The notes: generated by a model from the letters alone, not told the origin. Shown: positions 1 to 7,383, numbered from the stretch's first letter. The stretch: DNA of 10,887 nt from an uncultured Anaerococcus sp. (GCA_943913325.1 CALTXP010000051.1:1-10887), one strand, 5' to 3'. Made by a program: numbers and translations.

Positions 1-19
1 TTTCTAATCATTTTATAGA

Positions 20-757
20 TCAAATAGACCCTATAAATAAAAATATAACTAAAAGTACACTTATAATATTAAGATAATTAGGTATTAGTATAGATAATAT
101 AGCTACTAAATTATTAGAAGCATGTATTATAATACAATCAGATATGTTTCTTCTATAGTAATATACTAAGGATAAAATCATAGCTAAGAAAAATGTATTT
201 ACTCCCTGTAACAAGTTCATGTGATATAAACCAAATAAAACCCCATTTATAATTACACTTGTAGTAAGTGAGTAAAGCTTTTTTGTTTCATGAAATACAA
301 AGCCCCTAAACAAAATCTCTTCAGTAATCGGTGCAACTATAACTACTAATATTGTTTGTATTATTATAGATAAGGTATCATTTGCACTAAAAGCATTACT
401 CACTATATCTATGCTCTGATTAACAAGAGTATTTTCTTTGAATAAATTCATCAAAACTCCTATAATTATATTTCCAAAGCCAGCAGCCCCAAAGCCAATA
501 ATCATCATTTTCCAAGAATCAGATAAAAGACCTTTATTGCTTATATATAAGTTTCCATATTTTCTTTTCTTTAATTTAATAAGTATATAGGTACATATGG
601 CAATTAATAGCTGAGTTAATAATAAATTATAAAGCCCAGCATTAGGATTATTTGTATCAATTAATGTAAGAAACAAAACTGTCGATACTAAATATGTAAC
701 TAATAATATGATAAGTAAAGTTGCTACTATCTTTAGAAATTTTTTGCTTTTATTCAT
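20..757 (-). CDS. CPBP-family intramembrane metalloprotease (CAAX protease/bacteriocin-immunity type)
   Basis: A 245-residue, very hydrophobic protein with several predicted membrane segments, including about residues 9-32, 45-61, 84-104, 129-144, 165-180, 187-200 and 226-244. The family's catalytic motifs are present: the EExxxR motif at E146-E147-R151 (EEILFR), the FxxxH motif ending at H179 (FGLYH), and the last motif with H212 and N216 (HASNN). In the CPBP/Abi family these residues coordinate metal for intramembrane proteolysis. Some members process prenylated proteins or give bacteriocin self-immunity, but the substrate here cannot be told. The ATG at 757 is preceded by AAAGGA at a good distance. 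It follows rsmG on the same strand but is separated by a terminator, so it is probably its own unit. In many Firmicutes this place downstream of rsmG holds noc/parA/parB genes, none of which is seen. Family call is firm; biological role is unknown. Confidence 0.88.
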   Translation of the reverse strand: MNKSKKFLKIVATLLIILLVTYLVSTVLFLTLIDTNNPNAGLYNLLLTQLLIAICTYILIKLKKRKYGNLYISNKGLLSDSWKMMIIGFGAAGFGNIIIGVLMNLFKENTLVNQSIDIVSNAFSANDTLSIIIQTILVVIVAPITEEILFRGFVFHETKKLYSLTTSVIINGVLFGLYHMNLLQGVNTFFLAMILSLVYYYRRNISDCIIIHASNNLVAILSILIPNYLNIISVLLVIFLFIGSI

Positions 758-786
758 ACTATTCCTTTCAACATTTATAATTAATA

Positions 787-815
787 ATTATACTAATATT
801 TCTTCAAACAAAAAG
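787..815 (-). promoter_or_regulatory. Candidate promoter of the CPBP protease gene
   Basis: On the minus strand a perfect TATAAT lies at 792-787, 30 bases before the start codon. The -35 position 17 bases upstream (815-810) reads CTTTTT, a poor match, so the promoter may be weak or need an activator. The -35 position overlaps the parS-like site at 814-829, so ParB bound there could affect transcription (inference). Confidence 0.4.
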
Positions 816-829
816 TTTCATGTGAAACA
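814..829. promoter_or_regulatory. parS-like ParB-binding site 1 (14/16)
   Basis: On the minus strand positions 829-814 read TGTTTCACATGAAACT. The Bacillus parS consensus is TGTTNCACGTGAAACA, so 14 of 16 positions match. The differences are A for G at the centre and the final T for A. The arms GTTTCA/TGAAAC are perfectly inverted. The site is intergenic, between the rsmG terminator and the CPBP gene. Families known to bind such sites are ParB/Spo0J, which load SMC and form the origin-proximal partition complex. The related but distinct Noc site (ATTTCCCGGGAAAT type) does not fit. The second site at 2939-2954 with the same centre strengthens the call. Confidence 0.75.
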
Positions 830-859
830 AAAAAAGAACCCTATAATGGATTCTTTTTT
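829..859 (-). terminator. Intrinsic terminator of the mnmE-mnmG-rsmG operon, overlapping the rsmG stop codon
   Basis: On the minus strand the stem AAAAAAGAATCC (859-848) pairs with GGGTTCTTTTTT across a six-base loop (847-842), leading directly into a run of T from 835 to 829. One stem position is a G-U pair on the minus-strand RNA but would be a C-A mismatch on the plus strand, which fits function on the minus strand. The left arm encodes the last residues of RsmG, and the TAG stop codon at 843-841 falls in the loop and the start of the right arm. Confidence 0.75.
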
Positions 860-1482
860 GGAAGATTTTTACCTCTAGGATATTTGATTTTTGTCGGATG
901 AGTTTTCCTTACTACTATATTTACTCTTTCATTACCATCTAAGTCAAATCTATCTAACTTTATTATCTCTCCACCTAAAACTTTAAGAGCATTTTCAGCC
1001 TCTTCTAGTTCTTCATCTGCTTTAGGTCCTTTCATAGCAATGAATAATCCACCTACTTTTAAAAATGGTATACAAAGTTCGGATAGAGTTGACATATTTG
1101 CTACAGCTCTTGAAATAACAAGATCATAAGTTTCACGTTCATTTTTAGCAAAATCCTCAGCACGAGTATGGATAGCCCTTGTATTTTTTAGTTCAAGTTT
1201 TTCAATAACTTCATTCATAAATTTCACTTTTTTATTTACACTATCTATCAAAGTTAAATCAAAGTTTTTTTCTATTCTTAATGGTATACCAGGAAAACCA
1301 GCTCCAGATCCTATATCCAAAACTTTACTACCTTCATTTATATAATCTATAATAGATAATGAATCATCAAAGTGTTTTACTCTTATATCACTAGGATCAG
1401 TTATAGTTGTTAAATTAGTATGAGAGTTTACTTCTAAAAGATAATCTCTATATACATCGTACATTTTATTATTCTTATCCAC
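841..1482 (-). CDS. rsmG: 16S rRNA (guanine-N7)-methyltransferase RsmG (GidB)
   Basis: RsmG methylates N7 of a conserved guanine in the 530 loop of 16S rRNA (G527 in E. coli numbering) using S-adenosylmethionine. The SAM-binding motif I is clear at residues 56-68 (DIGSGAGFPGIPL), followed by the acidic strand end LTLID (77-80). The family-typical RAVANMSTLSEL (125-136) and KGPKADEEL (151-159) are also present. The start is GTG at 1482 with GGAG six bases upstream; a TAA in the same frame lies directly before it, so the gene cannot begin earlier. At 213 residues it lacks roughly 20 N-terminal residues that many Firmicute homologues carry before the YxxLLxxN segment, although the catalytic core looks complete. 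It overlaps the end of mnmG by 8 bases, implying translational coupling. Loss of RsmG gives low-level streptomycin resistance in other bacteria. Confidence 0.96.
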   Translation of the reverse strand: MDKNNKMYDVYRDYLLEVNSHTNLTTITDPSDIRVKHFDDSLSIIDYINEGSKVLDIGSGAGFPGIPLRIEKNFDLTLIDSVNKKVKFMNEVIEKLELKNTRAIHTRAEDFAKNERETYDLVISRAVANMSTLSELCIPFLKVGGLFIAMKGPKADEELEEAENALKVLGGEIIKLDRFDLDGNERVNIVVRKTHPTKIKYPRGKNLPKKNPL

Positions 1483-3376
1483 TTACTTCTCCAGTCTTTA
1501 ATCTAATTAGTAAAACATTTATGTCTGCAGGGGTAACTCCGGAAATTCTACTAGCTTGTCCTACAGATTCCGGCTTAATTTCATTTAGCTTAGATGCCGC
1601 CTCTTTTTTTAGGCCATCAATACTCATGTAATCAAAATCACTTGGGAGCTTCTTTTTTTCGAGCTTTTTAAACTTATCAATATCGGCCATCTGCTTTGCT
1701 ATATAACCTTCATATTTGATTTCAGTTTGTACTTGTATTTGTTGGAATTTTGGTAGGATAGGCCTATCTTTATCCAATTTTTCAACCTTAAAATAGTCTA
1801 ATTCTGGTCTTTTTAACAAATCATAAAGTGAAACACCTGTTACTATCGGATTTGTTCCTAGCTCTTCTAAAATCATGTTTGTTTCTTTCGTTGGAGTTAA
1901 TATTATTTTTCTTAATCTTTGTTTTTCTTCATTAATAGCCCTATATTTATCTAGCATTTTTTGATAACGCTCATTGCTAGCTAAGCCAATATCATGGGAT
2001 TTTTTAGTCAAACGTTCATCTGCATTATCTTGACGCATAGTTAATCTATACTCACAACGACTTGTCATCATTCTATAAGGTTCATTAGTTCCCTTTGTTA
2101 CAAGATCATCAATAAGTACTCCTATATAAGCATCTGATCTATCAAGGATAAAGGGAGCTTCACCCTTTATTTTTAAAGCTGCATTTATACCAGCTATAAT
2201 TCCCTGTCCTGCTGCTTCCTCATAACCACTAGATCCATTAATTTGACCTGCAAAATAAAGCCCAGAATATTTTTTTGATTCTAAAGTTAAGTTAAGCTCA
2301 CGAGTATCTATCATATCATATTCTATAGCATAAGCCGGGCGCATAATTTTTGCATCTTCAAGGCCAATTATAGTCTTATAAAAATCCATTTGAACTTCTT
2401 GTGGCATTGATGATGAAACACCCTGTACATAAATCTCATCTGTAGACAATGATTCAGGCTCTAAAAAGACTTGATGAACATCACGATTTGGAAATCTTAT
2501 CATCTTATCTTCTATTGATGGGCAATAACGTGGTCCAACACCCTTAACATTGCCGCCATAAATAGGAGATCTATCTATATTATCCATAATTATTTGTTTG
2601 GTTTCAGGTGTCGTATAAGTCAAATAACAATCATGTTGGTCTCTATTAGAAAAATCTTCGCCCTCATTTTCAAATGAAAAAGGAATTATTTCTTTATCTC
2701 CTGCCTGTACTTCTGTTTTAGTAAAATTTATAGTTTTTCTATCAACTCTAGCAGGGGTTCCAGTTTTGAATCTACGAAGATAAAATCCCATTTTCTCAAG
2801 TGCATTAGATAAATATGTTGCTGCAGAAAGACCATGTGGTCCTGAAACTTTTTCAAAGTCACCTATTAATATTTTTCCATTTAAATATGTTCCCGTACAC
2901 ACTATAATAGCTTTACATAAAAACACTGCACCTTCTACTGTTTCACATGAAACAATCTTACCATCTTCGTAATTTATATTATCAACTTCTTGTTCGAAAA
3001 TATCTAAATTAGATTCATTTTCTATAACTTTTTTCATTTCCTCATGATATTTTCTTTTGTCTGCTTGAACTCTTAAAGAATGTACAGCTGGTCCTTTTGA
3101 TGTATTAAGCATCCTTGACTGGATAAAAGTTTTATCTATAACCTTAGCCATTTCTCCACCCATAGCATCTATCTCACGAACTATATGTCCCTTACCTGTG
3201 CCACCTATATTAGGATTACATGGCATATCAGCTATAGATTCAAGGCTAGTAGTAAGAATCAATGTTTTCATACCTAGCCTAGCAGATGCTAGCGCCGCTT
3301 CACAACCAGCATGACCTGCTCCTATTACAACAACATCATAAGTATCTTGTATATATCTATCTTTATTTTCCAACAC
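1475..3376 (-). CDS. mnmG: tRNA uridine-5-carboxymethylaminomethyl modification enzyme MnmG (GidA)
   Basis: MnmG is the FAD-dependent partner of MnmE in making cmnm5U at the wobble position (U34) of certain tRNAs in the cytoplasm. At 633 residues it is full length. The Rossmann FAD motif GAGHAG is at residues 19-24, the GidA signature PNIGGTGKGHIVREIDAMGG at 55-74, conserved cysteine C285 lies in GPRYCPSIED (281-290), a second FAD-contacting stretch is GQINGSSGYEEAAGQG (377-392), and the C-terminal MnmE/tRNA-binding end has the typical SVGQASRISGVTPADINVLLI (604-624). The start codon is GTG at 3376 or the next codon, TTG, at 3373: AAGGAG lies 4 bases before the GTG and 7 before the TTG, so TTG has the better spacing. 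The gene start overlaps the mnmE end by 14 bases. A parS-like site lies inside codons 141-146. Confidence 0.98.
   Translation of the reverse strand: MLENKDRYIQDTYDVVVIGAGHAGCEAALASARLGMKTLILTTSLESIADMPCNPNIGGTGKGHIVREIDAMGGEMAKVIDKTFIQSRMLNTSKGPAVHSLRVQADKRKYHEEMKKVIENESNLDIFEQEVDNINYEDGKIVSCETVEGAVFLCKAIIVCTGTYLNGKILIGDFEKVSGPHGLSAATYLSNALEKMGFYLRRFKTGTPARVDRKTINFTKTEVQAGDKEIIPFSFENEGEDFSNRDQHDCYLTYTTPETKQIIMDNIDRSPIYGGNVKGVGPRYCPSIEDKMIRFPNRDVHQVFLEPESLSTDEIYVQGVSSSMPQEVQMDFYKTIIGLEDAKIMRPAYAIEYDMIDTRELNLTLESKKYSGLYFAGQINGSSGYEEAAGQGIIAGINAALKIKGEAPFILDRSDAYIGVLIDDLVTKGTNEPYRMMTSRCEYRLTMRQDNADERLTKKSHDIGLASNERYQKMLDKYRAINEEKQRLRKIILTPTKETNMILEELGTNPIVTGVSLYDLLKRPELDYFKVEKLDKDRPILPKFQQIQVQTEIKYEGYIAKQMADIDKFKKLEKKKLPSDFDYMSIDGLKKEAASKLNEIKPESVGQASRISGVTPADINVLLIRLKTGEVSG
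2939..2954. promoter_or_regulatory. parS-like ParB-binding site 2 (15/16), inside mnmG
   Basis: The plus strand reads TGTTTCACATGAAACA, which differs from the Bacillus parS consensus TGTTNCACGTGAAACA only at the ninth base (A for G). Arms TGTTTCA/TGAAACA are perfect inverted repeats around a CA centre. In mnmG the site spells V142-S-C-E-T146, a surface-type stretch with no obvious family constraint. Bacillus parS sites also often lie inside genes near oriC, and this one is about 8 kb from the DnaA boxes. Confidence 0.82.
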
Positions 3377-4727
3377 AAAACTCCTTAAAGACCTTATCCA
3401 TTATTTCATCTGAAACAGACTCGCCTATTATAAGTCCAAGATCATCATAAGATCCTCTTAGATCTACCTCAACTGCGTCAAGAGGTATGCCTATTTTTAT
3501 ATCATATAAGGATGACTCTAGCTTTTTTCTTGCAGATTTTAATAGCCTTTCATGACGAGTATTTGTTATTAGGATTGATTCACGATTTATTTCAGATGTA
3601 TCAAAGATTTCTGTAATAGTTTCTTCTAGCTTATCAATTCCTATATTTTCTGTCATAGATGTTTCTATAATTGGTAAGTTCACATCAAACAAGGACTTAT
3701 CAAATATAGTATCCAAATCCGTTTTATTTAGAATAATAATAGCATTTTTATCTTTTATTAATTCTAATATTTTCTTATCTTCATTATCAAATTTTCTAGA
3801 AGTATCAAAGAGTGCAATGATTAGATCACTAGCTTTAGATAATTCTATAGATTTATCTACACCAATTTTTTCTACTATATCATCAGTATCCCTAATTCCT
3901 GCAGTATCATTTATCTTTAGAGTAAAAGATCCCAAATTTATATACTCACTTATAAGATCGCGAGTAGTACCAGGTATATCAGTAACAATAGCACGATTTT
4001 CTTTTAGTAAGGCATTTAAAAGCGAGGATTTACCCACATTGGGCTTACCTATTATAGTAGTATTAATCCCATCTTTTATTATTTTTCCTTTATTTGAACT
4101 ATCAAGTAGCTTCTCTATTTTATCATTAGCTTTTTTCATATGAAAAATTATCTCATCAGGAGATAGGTCTTCGCCATCTTCAGTAAAATTTATAGAATAT
4201 TCTAATCTAGATAAAGCTTCAAGTAAAGACTTACGTATACTTTCTATTTCATTTCTTAAAGACCCATTAAGTTGATTTATACCTTGGGCTTGAGATAACT
4301 CATTAGTTGAATTAATTATATCAAGTACCGCCTCAGCTTGAGATAAATCTATACGACCATTAAGAAAGGCACGTTTAGTAAATTCTCCAGGCTCAGCAAG
4401 TACTGCACCCTTATCTAATATTAAGTTTAAAATTTCCTTTACAGAAATGAAAGAACCATGGCAATTAATTTCACAAATATCTTCTCTAGTATAGGTATAA
4501 GGGCCTTTCATAAAATTTACCATAACCTCATCTATAATCTTATTACCATCTACTATATTTCCATAACGCATTTTCCTATTATCTTTCTTGATATCTATAG
4601 ACCCACCATTGATAGGCCTAAAGACTTGATCAATTATTTCTTTGCTCTTATCTCCACTCATCCTAATAATGGATATACCACCTGTACCTTGTGGAGTAGA
4701 AATAGCCGCAATAGTAGCATCACTCAT
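3363..4727 (-). CDS. mnmE: tRNA modification GTPase MnmE (TrmE/ThdF)
   Basis: MnmE works with MnmG to build the cmnm5 group on wobble uridine, using GTP hydrolysis and a formyl-folate cofactor. From the chosen start it has 454 residues, the usual size. The N-terminal folate-binding domain opens with TIAAISTPQGTGGISIIRMSG. The inserted Ras-like G domain has G1 GKPNVGKSS (227-235), G2 TDIPGTTRD (249-257), G3 DTAG (274-277) and G4 NKTD (334-337). The C-terminal helix ends FCVGK with the catalytic cysteine C451. I start at the ATG at 4727, not the in-frame start at 4760: AAAGGA lies just before 4727, and family members begin at this M-x-x-x-T-I-A-A segment. It leads an operon with mnmG and rsmG; its last codons hold the ribosome binding site of mnmG. 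Confidence 0.98.
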   Translation of the reverse strand: MSDATIAAISTPQGTGGISIIRMSGDKSKEIIDQVFRPINGGSIDIKKDNRKMRYGNIVDGNKIIDEVMVNFMKGPYTYTREDICEINCHGSFISVKEILNLILDKGAVLAEPGEFTKRAFLNGRIDLSQAEAVLDIINSTNELSQAQGINQLNGSLRNEIESIRKSLLEALSRLEYSINFTEDGEDLSPDEIIFHMKKANDKIEKLLDSSNKGKIIKDGINTTIIGKPNVGKSSLLNALLKENRAIVTDIPGTTRDLISEYINLGSFTLKINDTAGIRDTDDIVEKIGVDKSIELSKASDLIIALFDTSRKFDNEDKKILELIKDKNAIIILNKTDLDTIFDKSLFDVNLPIIETSMTENIGIDKLEETITEIFDTSEINRESILITNTRHERLLKSARKKLESSLYDIKIGIPLDAVEVDLRGSYDDLGLIIGESVSDEIMDKVFKEFCVGK

Positions 4728-4756
4728 ATATTTTCCTTTCATAGTACGATTAATAT

Positions 4757-4775
4757 CCACTACTTTGACTAGTGG
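4757..4775 (-). other. Short hairpin in the mnmE leader
   Basis: CCACTA (4775-4770) and TAGTGG (4762-4757) on the minus strand form a perfect 6-bp stem with a 7-base loop. It lies between the predicted mnmE transcription start and its ribosome binding site. No T run follows, so it is not a terminator. It could affect mRNA stability or be chance. Confidence 0.35.
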
Positions 4776-4789
4776 TTTGTAACATAAAA

Positions 4790-4817
4790 ATTATAGTAGA
4801 AAAAGTTAAAATGTCAA
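4790..4817 (-). promoter_or_regulatory. Sigma-A promoter of the mnmE-mnmG-rsmG operon
   Basis: On the minus strand TTGACA (4817-4812) and TATAAT (4795-4790) are both perfect consensus hexamers with a 16-base spacer. Transcription would start near 4783, giving a leader of about 55 bases. The -35 overlaps a small inverted repeat (GTCAA/TTGAC, 4826-4813), which could be a binding site or chance. Confidence 0.85.
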
Positions 4818-4823
4818 TGTTTT

Positions 4824-4847
4824 GACCTAGATAATAGATGCTAAGTC
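4824..4847 (-). terminator. Possible weak stem-loop after the permease gene
   Basis: On the minus strand GACTTAG (4846-4840 region) pairs with CTAGGTC (4830-4824) over a roughly ten-base loop, seven pairs including one G-U. It lies just past the permease stop codon, but only A-rich, not T-rich, sequence follows. It is a poor intrinsic terminator, and some readthrough into mnmE is likely. Confidence 0.25.
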
Positions 4848-4857
4848 TAAAAAGCTA

Positions 4858-6123
4858 TCAAATCAAATAAATAATTATAGCCGTAATTGTAGATGCCAAT
4901 CCTACTAATGCTTCATAAGGAATAAGTTTTAACCTATCTTTAATTACCATTTTTACACTACCAGCAGTAGCGTGGAAAAATGAACCGTGCGGTAAAGAAT
5001 CAAGCACTGTTGCCCCTGCATGAACCATAGCTGCGCCATTTAGGCTATTTACATCTGCACTAATTAAAGTATTAGCAAAGGTTTTTGATGCTATAGTTGC
5101 TCCAGCAGTAGTTGAAGCAGTTGCAGCTGCCATCAAAATACCAGATAAAGGAGCCAAGATAAATGGTCTAAGATTTAAGGTCTCTATCAAGCTTATCATA
5201 TCTGTTTGTAAGTGTGAGTTTGATATAATACCTGATAGTGTACCTGTCCCTATCAGCAATGTACAAACACCTATTACTTTTGAAAAACCATATGCAGAAT
5301 ATTCACTTATATGTTTGATCTCTCCACAAACAAATAAGCAAACTATACCCCCTAACGGTAAGGCAATTAATGGATCAACCACTATATCGAATAATGGTCT
5401 AAGAGCAAGTAATATTACTACAGTAGCTGGTCCTGCTATAGCACTTGCAAATCTTGGAAGATCTTTTAAAGAATTGTCACCAATATCTATATCATTGTCT
5501 GTAACTATATCATTGAATTTCCTATTAATAGTTTTAGCTAAAATTATGGTAATTATTAAAGCAGTTAATGCTGGAATAATATTTATCCCCATAAGTGAAT
5601 TAAGATTTACTCCAAAAGCTTCACTAGTAGCAATAGTGTTTGGATTTGGACTTATGATATTGCCAGCTTTTCCTCCTCCAATCATTGCAAAAAGTGATGC
5701 AGATTTACTCATCTTTGTCCTTTTAGCCACCGCAAGTGCAATAGGAGCGGTTGTTATAACAGATATATCTATAAAAACTCCAAACGCACATATAATCATT
5801 GTAGATATAGATATGGATATAATAGCATTTTTTTCTCCTAACTTATTTACTATGGTTTCAGCTATCTTTTCTGCAGCCCCTGTTTTTACCAAGCATCCTG
5901 CAAGTATACCACTTGTCATAATTCTTAAAACTGAACTCATCATCCCAGCCGATCCTGATATCATAGCTTTAACGGTACCATCAAGGCCTCCACCTCCTAT
6001 AATACCACCTAATAATGCTCCTAAGATTAAGGAGTAGGTTGAGTGAAAATTTTTAATTATAAGTATAATCGCAATTAATAATCCCAAAATAGCACCTAAA
6101 GTACTAAATTCAACACCTTCCAT
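4858..6123 (-). CDS. GntP-family permease, probably a glycerate transporter
   Basis: A 421-residue integral membrane protein with about a dozen hydrophobic segments. It shows the GntP-family (gluconate:H+ symporter) features: the N-terminal GALLGG(I)IGGGGLDGTV segment near residues 34-50, and the strongly typical GGGKAGNIISPNPNTIATSEAFG around residues 148-170. A glycine/alanine/serine-rich stretch, ATASTTAGATIASKTF, and HAGATVLDSLPHGSFFH lie near the C-terminus. Family members carry gluconate and other small sugar acids. Substrate assignment to glycerate rests only on the glycerate kinase gene directly upstream and is inference. The start is ATG at 6123, preceded by GGAGGT; an upstream in-frame GTG at 6135 sits just before that ribosome binding site and is unlikely. 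Only two bases separate it from the kinase stop codon, so the pair is translated from one message. Confidence 0.88.
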   Translation of the reverse strand: MEGVEFSTLGAILGLLIAIILIIKNFHSTYSLILGALLGGIIGGGGLDGTVKAMISGSAGMMSSVLRIMTSGILAGCLVKTGAAEKIAETIVNKLGEKNAIISISISTMIICAFGVFIDISVITTAPIALAVAKRTKMSKSASLFAMIGGGKAGNIISPNPNTIATSEAFGVNLNSLMGINIIPALTALIITIILAKTINRKFNDIVTDNDIDIGDNSLKDLPRFASAIAGPATVVILLALRPLFDIVVDPLIALPLGGIVCLFVCGEIKHISEYSAYGFSKVIGVCTLLIGTGTLSGIISNSHLQTDMISLIETLNLRPFILAPLSGILMAAATASTTAGATIASKTFANTLISADVNSLNGAAMVHAGATVLDSLPHGSFFHATAGSVKMVIKDRLKLIPYEALVGLASTITAIIIYLI

Positions 6124-6125
6124 TT

Positions 6126-7262
6126 TTACCTCCACATATCTATAAGATTAAACACTTGGTTAACACTTCTTTCTAAATTTTCCTTACTTTTTTCTAAACT
6201 CATCGCTTCCTCTATACTAGTCATCTTATCTATAATAGGAAAAAAAGCATCTATACCTTCATTATTAACTGCCACTGCTTCATTATCCACAATTCCAGCA
6301 AAAGCTATAACTTTCTTATTATATTTTTTAGCAAGCTTAGCAACTCCCACAGGAGCTTTTCCCATTGAAGTTTGGAAATCCATTTTACCTTCTCCAGTTA
6401 TTATAAGATCAGCCTTCTTTATATGATTTTTAGCATCAAGTAAATTTAGTATAAGATCTATTCCAGGACTTAAATTTGCATCAAGAAAAGTCTTAAATCC
6501 ATAACCTAAGCCTCCAGCAGCCCCTACACCTTTAATAGTATTATCTGCAGAACTTATGTATTGTTTTGTTATATTATGATATTTTAATAGTAGTTTATCT
6601 ATAACTTTAACTTGTTTAGGACTTGCACCTTTTTGTGGTCCATATACATAAGCTGATCCATTTCTCCCATTTAGAGGATTATCAACATCACAAGCAATAT
6701 CAAATTTTGCTTCTTTTATCCTGTAGTCTACTTTACTATCATCAATTTCTACTAGGTCATAAACTCCTTCAATGCCCGGCTTGATTTCATTACCAAATGT
6801 ATCTAAAAACTTAAATCCAAGAGCAGATAGCATACCTATACCACCATCATTAGTTGCAGATCCTCCTATTCCAATAATAAAGTGCCTTGCTCCTTTATCA
6901 AGAGCATCAATAATCATTTCTCCAACACCATATGTACTAGCTTTCATAGGCGAGAGTTTATCTTTTATTAATGTTAGCCCACTTGCTTGACTCATTTCCA
7001 TAATAGCTAATCTATTTTTTTTAGAATAAGCATATCTAGCAATCTGACTTTCAAATAACGGATTATTTACCTTAACTTTTATCTCTTCTATATCAGATAA
7101 AGCTATAAGAGATTCTACAGTACCTTCTCCACCATCAGCTATAGGTAAGACTTCTACCTTGTGAGGGATTTTTCTTTTCTCTAAAGTATTCTTTATTATA
7201 TTACCAGCCTCAATAGATGATAAACTTCCCTTAAAAGAATCCATCATAACTAAAATATTCAT
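6126..7262 (-). CDS. glxK: Glycerate kinase, GlxK/GarK type (Gly_kinase family)
   Basis: The enzyme phosphorylates D-glycerate with ATP; bacterial members of this family usually yield 2-phosphoglycerate, which feeds enolase. The 378-residue protein is of normal length. Conserved blocks are DSFKGSLSSIEA (8-19), IADGGEGTVESL (41-52), GIGGSATNDGGIGML (131-145), CDVDNPLNGRNGSAYVYGPQ (191-210), GAAGGLGYG (247-255) and TGEGKMDFQTSMGKAPVGVA (289-308). The start is the ATG at 7262 with AGGAG five bases upstream, and the protein opens MNILVMMDSFKGS as relatives do. An in-frame start at 7307 would add 15 residues from the promoter/leader region and is rejected. It is first in a two-gene unit with the GntP-type permease. 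Kinase next to permease suggests uptake and immediate phosphorylation of glycerate. The symbol reflects family similarity only. Confidence 0.94.
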   Translation of the reverse strand: MNILVMMDSFKGSLSSIEAGNIIKNTLEKRKIPHKVEVLPIADGGEGTVESLIALSDIEEIKVKVNNPLFESQIARYAYSKKNRLAIMEMSQASGLTLIKDKLSPMKASTYGVGEMIIDALDKGARHFIIGIGGSATNDGGIGMLSALGFKFLDTFGNEIKPGIEGVYDLVEIDDSKVDYRIKEAKFDIACDVDNPLNGRNGSAYVYGPQKGASPKQVKVIDKLLLKYHNITKQYISSADNTIKGVGAAGGLGYGFKTFLDANLSPGIDLILNLLDAKNHIKKADLIITGEGKMDFQTSMGKAPVGVAKLAKKYNKKVIAFAGIVDNEAVAVNNEGIDAFFPIIDKMTSIEEAMSLEKSKENLERSVNQVFNLIDMWR

Positions 7263-7289
7263 ATTAGCTCCTCTTTTTTTAGTTTTAGT

Positions 7290-7317
7290 AATATATATAC
7301 TATACATTTGTTCTCAA
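7290..7317 (-). promoter_or_regulatory. Candidate promoter of the glycerate kinase-permease operon
   Basis: On the minus strand TTGAGA (7317-7312) and TATATT (7295-7290) are separated by 16 bases. Transcription would begin near 7283, about 20 bases before the start codon, just ahead of the AGGAG ribosome binding site. The region is extremely AT-rich, so other promoter-like pairs are possible. The strong terminator upstream at 7524-7485 makes a separate promoter necessary. Confidence 0.55.
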
Positions 7318-7383
7318 TTAAATTTTTTTATAGATTAATAGTAATTCTATCACTTAAAGAATGATTTTAAAACAATCAACAAT

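Noticed and set aside
283..298. Palindrome TTTCATGAAA in the CPBP gene, resembling parS arms
   Set aside because: The two central bases of parS are missing, so the half-sites are wrongly spaced.
1128..1143. parS half-site GTTTCACGT in rsmG
   Set aside because: The right arm does not match (10/16 in total), so no dimer site is formed.
3402..3417. Third parS-like match TATTTCATCTGAAACA in mnmE
   Set aside because: Only 13/16, with two changes at the centre (TC for CG) and one in the left arm; it does not share the CA centre of the two better sites. At most a weak site.
5315..6037. 240-codon open frame on the plus strand opposite the GntP-type permease
   Set aside because: It is the antisense reading of a hydrophobic gene; the minus-strand frame carries clear family motifs, a good start and operon context.
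6283..6291. Perfect DnaA box TTATCCACA inside the glycerate kinase gene
   Set aside because: A lone 9-mer in 10.9 kb of AT-rich DNA is not far from chance expectation, and no other box or AT-rich element is near it. It could titrate DnaA, but nothing else supports this.
7263..7307. Upstream extension of glycerate kinase by 15 codons
   Set aside because: The extension covers the promoter -10 and leader, has no ribosome binding site, and is not like the family N-terminus; the ATG at 7262 has AGGAG well placed.
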